Assembly: GCA_047517485.1 (NCBI GenBank) | Contig: JAKZSU010000253.1 | Coordinates: 1 to 5,700 of the forward strand | DNA length: 5,700 nucleotides | Direction: 5' to 3' | DNA from: JAKZSU01 sp047517485 | GTDB lineage: Bacteria; Pseudomonadota; Alphaproteobacteria; UBA7887 | In this document: in pieces, positions 1 to 4,705 of the stretch | Numbering within the stretch: the stretch's first letter is position 1 | Layout: every line of letters begins with the position of its first letter | Program-made: the position numbers and the translations under genes | The notes under the pieces: generated by a model | The model's database searches: none | Told to the model about the DNA's origin: nothing | Seen by the model: only the letters and a program-made list of their open reading frames with translations

Positions 1-19
1 TCGACGCGACCGACCGGCG

Positions 20-70
20 CCCTGTGGACAAGTGGACAGCCGCTCCGCGCCCGACCACTTCCCCACAGGG
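20..70. repeat. Inverted repeat with DnaA-box-like arm
   Basis: Arms 20-35 (CCCTGTGGACAAGTGG) and 55-70 (CCACTTCCCCACAGGG) pair at 14 of 16 positions around a 19-nt loop. The left arm contains TTGTCCACA on the minus strand (23-31), one mismatch from the DnaA-box consensus TTATNCACA. It lies just downstream of the minus-strand cyclase-like stop, but no T-run follows on that strand, so it is not a convincing intrinsic terminator. It is more likely part of the insertion-sequence end. Confidence 0.5.
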
Positions 71-89
71 CCAGCAACCGCAACAGAAG

Positions 90-125
90 CGGTCAACTCA
101 TATGGTACATAAACCGGTCAACTCA
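90..125. repeat. Direct repeat pair CGGTCAACTCA, 25-bp period
   Basis: Two identical 11-bp units occupy 90-100 and 115-125, separated by TATGGTACATAAAC. On the minus strand each reads TGAGTTGACCG. The outer unit is read in frame as the last codons of the cyclase-like protein. Short tandem terminal repeats like these serve as transposase binding sites in IS21-type elements; that role is inferred here. Confidence 0.55.
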
Positions 126-1345
126 GAATGTTCTCGACACCCGTGTTTGTCGGCAATGGAATATTTCTTGACCGTGTAGACGCCATTGCCCACCGGTTCG
201 CCGGTCAGGTAGCACTTGATCGAGGAAATGTTCTCCCCCGCCATGACGATGTTTTTCAACAGGTCGAGGCGGGCCTGCGAGCGATCGACGAAATTCGGCG
301 AGCTGATCAGACCGCGGGCATCGTCGGTCGGGCGCTGGAAATTGCCGATCAGCAGTTGCCCCGGCAAGGTCTTGTTGACCATGCGCGCGAGCTCGATGGT
401 CAGATCGCCGACGATAAAACCCGAAACTCCCGGATTGAGGCCCTCGGCCTGGTAATATTCATAGTGGCTGCCGACGTGAAAACAGGTGCGCAGGACCGGC
501 GCCGTGCGCGGCGCGCCGCGGCTCCGCGCGATCGCGTTGTCGGCCAAGGTCAGCATCAGCAAATAGAACAGTGCCAGGTCGGCATCGACGCCCTCGTCGC
601 GGTTCCACACGTAGAACCCGTCGCCGGTGGTGGTCCGGCCGAGATCGATGTTCAGGCCGTTGGCCTGGCCACGGCTGTGCGCGAGGTTGATCGAATAGGA
701 CAGGCTGTTGAGCAGGGTGACTTGCTCGAGCGGCGAATGCAGCGAAAAGCCGACAATATCGAACAGGATCGCGGCGCGATGATCGGACTTGGTGACGCTG
801 TAGCGGCGAACCACCGAATCGACCGCGCGCGCCGGCACGCTGCGCGGACCGATCGAGAAGGGCAGCGCGAAGAAAACCGGTCTGGCGCCCAACAGACGCG
901 CCAGCTCGTCCATTTTGGTCGCTGACATCATGTGGCTGCCGGTTAGGAGTTCGGCATAATGGTCGGTGAGTTCGGGGAGCGCGTATTGCGGGATCGCCAG
1001 CACATTCATCCCGGCATCGGCCGGGCTCCAGCCGACGACGATATTGCGGCCCAGGCTCCATAATTCGTTTAGCTCGCTATCGATGACACGGACCTGCTCG
1101 CGAACAGCCGCGCGACCGGCGGATTTGCCGCCGCGGAGCGCGGAGTTCTTCCGCCTTGGTTTGTCCAATGTGTCGCTTATCGCCACTGACCGCACCCAAA
1201 CATCCGGTTTACGAAGCATGTGCGCGACATGCTTTCTTAACACCTTGTTAACAGAGTCATTTAGGGCGTTTAGCGGCTTTGGCGCCCCCAAAATGGTAAG
1301 AAAACGCAAAGAATTGTGTGGTGCAGCGAGATTCGAGCCAATCAT
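98..1345 (-). CDS. Class III nucleotide-cyclase-like protein, 3' end probably replaced by an insertion sequence
   Basis: A 415-residue protein. Residues about 190-400 resemble the class III adenylate/guanylate cyclase homology domain. FDIVGF carries Asp196 and TTGDGF carries Asp242, matching the two metal-binding aspartates and their usual spacing of about 45 residues. The later GDLTIELARMV block (313-323) aligns with the family's VNxAxR segment. By eye, Arg321 is kept but the transition-state Asn position is Ile317, so catalytic activity is uncertain. The first 180 residues show no recognisable sensor domain, signal peptide or membrane segment, so the protein is probably cytosolic. The last eight residues (ELTGLCTI) are encoded by the putative insertion-sequence end, so the native C-terminus after about HGCREHS is lost. 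The start at 1345 has no Shine-Dalgarno sequence. It sits 11 bp from a TATAAT, so near-leaderless translation or a later start (Met43) is possible. If active, it would make cAMP or cGMP. Confidence 0.72.
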   Translation of the reverse strand: MIGSNLAAPHNSLRFLTILGAPKPLNALNDSVNKVLRKHVAHMLRKPDVWVRSVAISDTLDKPRRKNSALRGGKSAGRAAVREQVRVIDSELNELWSLGRNIVVGWSPADAGMNVLAIPQYALPELTDHYAELLTGSHMMSATKMDELARLLGARPVFFALPFSIGPRSVPARAVDSVVRRYSVTKSDHRAAILFDIVGFSLHSPLEQVTLLNSLSYSINLAHSRGQANGLNIDLGRTTTGDGFYVWNRDEGVDADLALFYLLMLTLADNAIARSRGAPRTAPVLRTCFHVGSHYEYYQAEGLNPGVSGFIVGDLTIELARMVNKTLPGQLLIGNFQRPTDDARGLISSPNFVDRSQARLDLLKNIVMAGENISSIKCYLTGEPVGNGVYTVKKYSIADKHGCREHSELTGLCTI

Positions 1346-1353
1346 TAATTTAT

Positions 1354-1385
1354 GATATTATAATATCGTTATAAGTAATTGTTAT
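1354..1385 (-). promoter_or_regulatory. Likely promoter of the cyclase-like gene with an embedded palindrome
   Basis: On the minus strand TATAAT occurs at 1357-1362. A weak -35 (ATAACA, 1380-1385, four of six matches to TTGACA) lies 17 bp away. The -10 is inside the perfect 14-bp palindrome GATATTATAATATC (1354-1367), which could be a repressor operator or just AT-rich symmetry. Transcription would begin only a few bases before the ATG at 1345. The 60 bp from 1341 to 1400 contain only 9 G or C, in sharp contrast to the surrounding DNA. Confidence 0.45.
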
Positions 1386-1651
1386 TTATTCCATTTATGA
1401 GATGTAATAACTCCGCGTTGCGGCCAATCCGGTCGGGCATCGACGTCGCGCAGTCCGCAGTGCCGGCACCGCAGGCGATGCTTGAGATCCGGAACCGGAA
1501 ACTCTCCGCCCAGGCGGCGGATCAGCGAGGCGACGGCGAGGCGCCGCCCCCGCGCGCAGCGATGACACCAAACCCAGACGCCATGCCCCTGGGTGGCGAG
1601 ACCCGCGAGGGTAAGCGGCGATGGGGCGGCGGAGCGGTCTGAATGGGCCAT
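1382..1651 (-). CDS. Small zinc-ribbon protein of unknown function
   Basis: An 89-residue protein with two CxxC pairs, Cys29/Cys32 (WCHRC) and Cys62/Cys65 (RCRHC), separated by about 30 residues. This is the layout of a zinc ribbon holding one zinc ion. The segment RCRHCGLRDVDARPDWP is typical of a widespread family of short alphaproteobacterial hypothetical proteins. No membrane or signal segment is seen. ATG at 1651 is preferred because a start at TTG 1666 would overlap the LexA-type box, which here ends 10 bp upstream of the ATG. The Shine-Dalgarno match is weak (AGTGG). The last residues (VITSHKWNK) fall in the AT-rich stretch and may differ from the family's normal ending. The gene lies 36 bp upstream of the cyclase-like start on the same strand, but that gene appears to have its own promoter. 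The LexA box suggests SOS induction; the biochemical role is unknown. Confidence 0.75.
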   Translation of the reverse strand: MAHSDRSAAPSPLTLAGLATQGHGVWVWCHRCARGRRLAVASLIRRLGGEFPVPDLKHRLRCRHCGLRDVDARPDWPQRGVITSHKWNK

Positions 1652-1660
1652 ATCCACTGA

Positions 1661-1675
1661 GAACAAAAAGAGAAC
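1661..1675 (-). promoter_or_regulatory. LexA (SOS) box, alphaproteobacterial GAAC-N7-GAAC type
   Basis: The plus strand reads GAAC-AAAAAGA-GAAC (GTTC-N7-GTTC on the minus strand), an exact match to the direct-repeat operator bound by LexA in Alphaproteobacteria. It lies 9 bp upstream of the zinc-ribbon ATG at 1651, so bound LexA would cover the promoter/leader of that gene. No plus-strand gene starts nearby (the next is at 2844), so the small gene is the only evident target. A chance occurrence is possible, but the position next to a start codon argues for function. Confidence 0.7.
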
Positions 1676-1729
1676 ACATCAAGCAAACATGTCCCAGACC
1701 GGCGGTCAAGCTTGGCGTGTGAGCAGCGC

Positions 1730-1995
1730 CAGAGCACGTCTTGCCTTGATGGAAACGGTTTGATGGGACAGATTGGCTTTTCGAGGTGGCGCGGCACGAC
1801 GGGCGATGCGGCGCATCGGCCGAGGGTCGCAACGCACGCGAAAAGCCAATCTGTCCCACCGAAGGCCGCGTTCCCGCATCCCGTGGCGTCGTTGCGCGGC
1901 TTGTCCGATGCACCCACATCGCGCGGCACCGCGCGCCTAGCCACGGGATGCGGGAACGCGGTCAAACCGTTTCCATCAAGGCAAGACGTGCTCTA
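1730..1995. repeat. Three-way-junction palindromic element, copy 1 (order A-B)
   Basis: The element is 264 bp between its outer arms. The outer arms 1731-1763 and 1962-1994 are perfect 33-bp inverted repeats beginning AGAGC and ending CGGTTTGA. Directly inside is hairpin A, with 20-bp perfect arms 1764-1783 and 1839-1858 (TGGGACAGATTGGCTTTTCG) and a 55-nt loop. A 7-nt linker CCGAAGG (1859-1865) follows. Hairpin B has 22-bp perfect arms 1866-1887 and 1940-1961 and a 52-nt loop. Every stem abuts the next without gaps apart from the linker, so one strand can fold into a closed three-way junction. Each loop tip contains a small CGATG/CATCG hairpin. The right edge reads GCTCTA, whose CTA is the TAG stop of the aldolase gene; the left edge has CA where copy 2 has TA. 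Open frames inside are by-products of the repeats. Candidate explanations are a non-autonomous mobile element, a structured RNA or a transcription-end structure. Confidence 0.9.
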
Positions 1996-2775
1996 GTTTC
2001 GGTAGGAGGGGTCGATCCGGTCCATGCGCCGCATCAGGGCGTCGAAAACCAGATCGCATTGCGCGCCGGATTCGAGATCGGCGGCGTGGGTCTCGCGGAC
2101 ATCCGGCGACGGCTCGGTGACCACGGCCCCGAAGGCGTGGGCGGCGACCTGCACTTCCGCCGCGATCTGCATGGTGTGCAAGTTGGCGAACGCCTCCGCG
2201 ATCGAGCCGCCGCAGCTCAGCAGACCGTGATTGCGCAGCACCAGATAATTTTTGTCGCCCAGGCTTTCGACAAGGCGCGCGCGTTCGTCATAGCGTGTCG
2301 TCAAGCCCTCGAAATCGTGGTAGGCGACCCGGTCATGGAGCGAGGCACCGGCGAAATCGCAGGCGTTGAAACCATCCTTGAGGGCGGCGATCGCCATGCC
2401 TTCGCGGGTGTGGGTGTGCATAATGCAGCGCACGTCCTCGCGAGCGTCGTGAATCGCGCTGTGGATGACGAAGCCGGCGGGATTGACCGGATGCACGCTC
2501 TCTTCGACGATGGTGCCGTCGAGGTCGATCTTGACTAGGTTGGACGCGGTCACCTCGTCGAACATCAGGCCGAAGGGATTGATCAGAAAATGTTTCTCGG
2601 GCCCCGGCAAGCGCACGGTGAGGTGGCCGTAGATGGTCTGGGTCCAGCCGAAATGCTCGACCATGCGGTACGCGGCGGCGAGCTGGATGCGCAGGCTTGG
2701 CTCGTCGTCGGCCTGGGCCTTGCGCGTCGCCGTGCTGATTTCTTCCAACCGTCCGACGCTGGCGTAGCTCGCCAT
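1993..2775 (-). CDS. Class II aldolase/adducin-family protein
   Basis: A 260-residue protein, the usual length for this family of metal-dependent aldolases and related proteins. It shows INPFGLMFDEVTASNL (65-80), NPAGFVIH (98-105), the metal-binding HTH (His120, His122) and RNHGLLSCGG (His183), so the three zinc-ligand histidines are present. By eye, the catalytic Glu of fuculose-phosphate aldolase is replaced by Ala100/Gly101. This is common in adducin-like members, so the reaction and substrate cannot be stated. ATG at 2775 is chosen because MASYASVGRLEE begins the conserved part and GGGG lies about 10 bases upstream; an in-frame extension to 2835 would run into the region serving hpnA. The gene is divergent from hpnA with 68 bp between the starts, where I could not pick a convincing promoter. 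The C-terminus DPSYRN is typical of the family, so the repeat element sits exactly at the gene end and supplies part of the stop codon. Confidence 0.85.
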   Translation of the reverse strand: MASYASVGRLEEISTATRKAQADDEPSLRIQLAAAYRMVEHFGWTQTIYGHLTVRLPGPEKHFLINPFGLMFDEVTASNLVKIDLDGTIVEESVHPVNPAGFVIHSAIHDAREDVRCIMHTHTREGMAIAALKDGFNACDFAGASLHDRVAYHDFEGLTTRYDERARLVESLGDKNYLVLRNHGLLSCGGSIAEAFANLHTMQIAAEVQVAAHAFGAVVTEPSPDVRETHAADLESGAQCDLVFDALMRRMDRIDPSYRN

Positions 2776-2843
2776 GATCGTTACCCCATAACTCTCGCTT
2801 CGCGTGCTCCGGCGCATTCTACGCCATGCCGGCACGGCACGCC

Positions 2844-3836
2844 ATGACCGCGTTGGTGACCGGGGCGACCGGATTTGTCGGCGCGGCGGTGGCGCGCCGC
2901 GTCCTCGCGGCGGGCGAGGCGGTGCGCGTGCTGGTCCGCGAGACCAGCGATCGGGGTAATCTGGCGGGGCTCGATGTCGAGATCGCGATCGGCGATCTGG
3001 CCGCGCCCGAGACCTTGCGCGCCGCGCTCGGCGGGTGTGCGGCGCTATTTCATGTCGCCGCCGATTATCGCATCTGGTGCCCCGATCCGGCGCCGATGAT
3101 GGCCGCCAACGTCGAGGGAACCCGCGCCATCATGCGCGCCGCGGCCGAGGCCGGGGTGGCGCGCATTGTCTATACCTCGAGTGTCGCCGTGCTCGGACTC
3201 CACGCCGACCGATCCGCGGCCGACGAGGACACCGCGTCATCGCTCGGCGACATGATCGGGCCGTACAAGCGCTCGAAGTTCCTCGCCGAACAGGTGGTCG
3301 ACGACATGGTGCGCGACGACGGGCTGCCGGCGGTGATCGTCAATCCGTCGATGCCGGTCGGGCCGCGCGACATCAAGCCGACGCCGACCGGACGGATGAT
3401 CGTCGAGGCCGCGGCGGGACGCATGCCGGCCTATGTCGAGACCGGTCTCAACGTGGTCCATGTCGACGATGTCGCCAAGGGGCATTGGTTGGCCTATGAA
3501 CGCGGCGAGGTCGGTCGGCGGTATATCCTCGGCGGCGATAATATGAGTTTGCAAGCTATTCTCGGTGAGGTCGCCGCGCTGGTCGGCCGGCGGCCGCCGC
3601 GGATCAAGCTGCCGCACGGCGTGGTGTTGCCGATCGCCGTGGTGGCCGAGGCGCTCGCCCGACTCGGCGGCGGCAAGCGCGAGCCGATGGCGACCGTCGA
3701 CGGGGTGCGCATGGCGTGCAAATGGATGTTTTTCTCCAGTGACCGGGCGGTGGGCGAACTCGGGTACGCGCCGCGCCCGGCGGCGGACGCGCTCGCCGAC
3801 GCGGTCGCGTGGTTTCGGGGGCACGATTATTTCTGA
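2844..3836 (+). CDS. hpnA: Hopanoid-associated sugar epimerase HpnA
   Basis: A 330-residue protein of the extended short-chain dehydrogenase/NAD-dependent epimerase family. The NAD(P)-binding glycine motif is TGATGFVG (6-13). The catalytic set is Ser112/Ser113 in YTSSVAVLG and Tyr141-Lys145 in YKRSK. Diagnostic HpnA segments are FHVAADYRIWCPDP (69-82), VNPSMPVGPRDIKPTPTGR (166-184) and YVETGLNVVHVDDVAKGH (197-214). The family is found with hopanoid biosynthesis genes and is thought to act on the side chain or sugar precursor of hopanoid lipids; the exact reaction is not settled. ATG at 2844 fits the family's N-terminus (MTALVTG); ATG at 2826 is a possible alternative, and neither has a clear Shine-Dalgarno sequence. 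It stands apart from other hopanoid genes here. Its last 10 bp overlap the convergent recX gene, and no terminator hairpin lies between them. Confidence 0.92.
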   Translation: MTALVTGATGFVGAAVARRVLAAGEAVRVLVRETSDRGNLAGLDVEIAIGDLAAPETLRAALGGCAALFHVAADYRIWCPDPAPMMAANVEGTRAIMRAAAEAGVARIVYTSSVAVLGLHADRSAADEDTASSLGDMIGPYKRSKFLAEQVVDDMVRDDGLPAVIVNPSMPVGPRDIKPTPTGRMIVEAAAGRMPAYVETGLNVVHVDDVAKGHWLAYERGEVGRRYILGGDNMSLQAILGEVAALVGRRPPRIKLPHGVVLPIAVVAEALARLGGGKREPMATVDGVRMACKWMFFSSDRAVGELGYAPRPAADALADAVAWFRGHDYF

Positions 3837-4372
3837 GTGTCGTCTTCCAACACTTGCTTTGCGATCGAATACGAAAACCCGGCGCGCGCCATCGCCGCGA
3901 GGTCCTTGCGGCGGCGCTCGGGCGTGTCGTCGCGCCGGCGAAAGGGGCCGAATCGTCGGCGCCGCGCGTAACGCAGCGCGGCGGTCAGATCTGCGGCGTC
4001 GCGATCGGGGAACTTTGCCGCCAGGACGTCATCCACCAAGTCGCGCGCCAGGCCCTTGGCGACCAGCGCGCCGTGGATCGCTCGCGCGGAGCGGCCGCGC
4101 GCGTGCAGACCGGTGGCCTTGGACTCGGCATAGCGGCGATCGTCGATGAGGTCGAGGTCGTCCAATCGGTCGAGCAGGGTGGCGACGGCGGCGGCCATCT
4201 CGGATTCGATTTCGCGGTCCCAATCGAGCCCGGCCCGGGCGGCGCGGCGCGGCGCCTTGTTCAGCAACACCCGCCGCAAATTGGCGCGGCTGGTCGCGTA
4301 GCGTTCGAGATAGGCATAGGCGGCGCGTTCGAGATAGGCGGGATCGGGGGCGCGGGTTTTTCTGGCCGGCAT
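3827..4372 (-). CDS. recX: Regulatory protein RecX
   Basis: A 181-residue, highly basic, helical protein of normal length for RecX. In other bacteria RecX binds RecA filaments and limits or tunes recombination and SOS induction in the cytoplasm. Recognisable blocks are PAYLERAAYAYLERYATSRANLRRVL (11-36), DLIDDRRYAES (74-84), RGRSARAIHGALVAKGL (92-108) and a third three-helix repeat in AALRYARRRRFGPF (131-144). ATG at 4372 (MPARKTRAP) is chosen. The frame stays open upstream only because it runs through the repeat element, and the residues so encoded resemble the element rather than RecX. The Shine-Dalgarno match is weak. recA is not in the window. The stop (TAA, 3827-3829) lies inside the end of hpnA. 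The promoter must lie in the 33 bp before the element or inside it. No LexA box with correct spacing is seen upstream. Confidence 0.9.
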   Translation of the reverse strand: MPARKTRAPDPAYLERAAYAYLERYATSRANLRRVLLNKAPRRAARAGLDWDREIESEMAAAVATLLDRLDDLDLIDDRRYAESKATGLHARGRSARAIHGALVAKGLARDLVDDVLAAKFPDRDAADLTAALRYARRRRFGPFRRRDDTPERRRKDLAAMARAGFSYSIAKQVLEDDTQK

Positions 4373-4405
4373 ATTCGGGAAATCTCGTTCGCTTGTTCGA
4401 CGCGT

Positions 4406-4672
4406 TAGAGCCCTTTTCGACCTAACGCGGTCGGTTTGACCGCGCTCCCGCAGCCCGTGGTTAGGAGCGCGCCGCCGCGCGATGTGTGTGCATCGGGCAA
4501 GGCACGCGACGCTTCCACGGGCTGCGGGAGCGCGGCCTTCGGTGGGCCATCTTGGCTTTTCGTGTGCGTTGCGTCGCTCGGCCGATGCACCCACATCGCC
4601 CTTCGCACCGCGCCTACCCGAAAAGCCAATTTGGCCCATCAAACTGATCGCGTTAGGTCGAAAAGGGCTCTA
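4406..4672. repeat. Three-way-junction palindromic element, copy 2 (order B-A, inverted relative to copy 1)
   Basis: It reads TAGAGC...GCTCTA. The outer arms 4407-4439 and 4639-4671 pair over 33 bp, with two G-T pairs as the only departures. Hairpin B has perfect 21-bp arms 4440-4460 and 4515-4535 with a 54-nt loop. The linker CCTTCGG (4536-4542) is the exact reverse complement of copy 1's linker. Hairpin A has arms 4543-4562 and 4619-4638 (18 of 20 paired) with a 56-nt loop. Segment lengths match copy 1 almost exactly. The outer arms differ from copy 1 at 12 of 33 positions, yet 11 of those remain Watson-Crick and one is G-T. TA dinucleotides at both edges would fit a TA target duplication. 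The element fills all but 33 bp on each side of the gap between the recX and CoA-lyase starts. Confidence 0.9.
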
Positions 4673-4693
4673 GCCTATCGTACAAGCAGGGAA

Positions 4694-4698
4694 AAGGA
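4694..4698 (+). promoter_or_regulatory. Ribosome binding site of the CitE-like gene
   Basis: AAGGA lies seven bases before the ATG at 4706 and supports that start over the long upstream extension, which would translate the repeat element. Confidence 0.6.
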
Positions 4699-4705
4699 CC
4701 AGGAC

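Larger units (their letters stand above)
1..125. mobile_element. Probable insertion-sequence terminus (IS21-like), interior lying left of the window
   Basis: The stretch has no coding capacity of its own beyond the tail of the neighbouring gene. It carries an 11-bp direct repeat, CGGTCAACTCA, at 90-100 and again at 115-125 (25-bp period), plus a long inverted repeat at 20-70. Tandem GGTCAACT-type repeats close to an end that finishes in CA are characteristic of IS21-family termini, so the boundary is placed at the CA of 124-125. The neighbouring cyclase-like frame runs across this boundary and stops soon after, as expected for an insertion into the 3' end of a gene. The family assignment is inference from repeat style and memory; no transposase (istA/istB) is visible in the window. 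An IS481/IS3-like end or an unrelated repeat would also fit. Confidence 0.42.

Noticed and set aside
128..925. Plus-strand 265-codon frame
   Set aside because: It is antisense to the cyclase-like gene, has no family resemblance, and is an expected by-product of high GC content.
1676..1729. Possible gene or RNA between the LexA box and repeat copy 1
   Set aside because: The stretch is only 54 bp. A TTGACC at 1704-1709 on the minus strand has no matching -10 at 17 bp, and nothing else is recognisable.
1395..1965. Long open frames through repeat copy 1 and the zinc-ribbon region
   Set aside because: The peptides (for example MGQIGFSR and AKSQSVPP) are translations of the stems and reappear in copy 2 in other frames; there is no ribosome site or family match.
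1730..1995. CRISPR array, tRNA or attC-type site in the repeats
   Set aside because: There are no regular short direct repeats with spacers, no tRNA consensus loops, and no integron-type core sites; the structure is a three-way palindromic fold.
2776..2843. Promoter pair in the aldolase-hpnA divergent gap
   Set aside because: The gap must hold control sequences, but no -35/-10 pair stood out on either strand, so none is annotated.
4387..4398. GTTC-N4-GTTC upstream of recX as a LexA box
   Set aside because: The half-sites are right but the spacing is 4 rather than the required 7.
4373..4642. N-terminal extension of recX through the repeat
   Set aside because: The extra residues come from the element's stems and do not resemble RecX; the conserved part begins at MPARKTRAP.
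4436..4705. N-terminal extension of the CoA-lyase frame upstream of 4706
   Set aside because: It translates the repeat element, while AAGGA and the family's N-terminal motif support the ATG at 4706.
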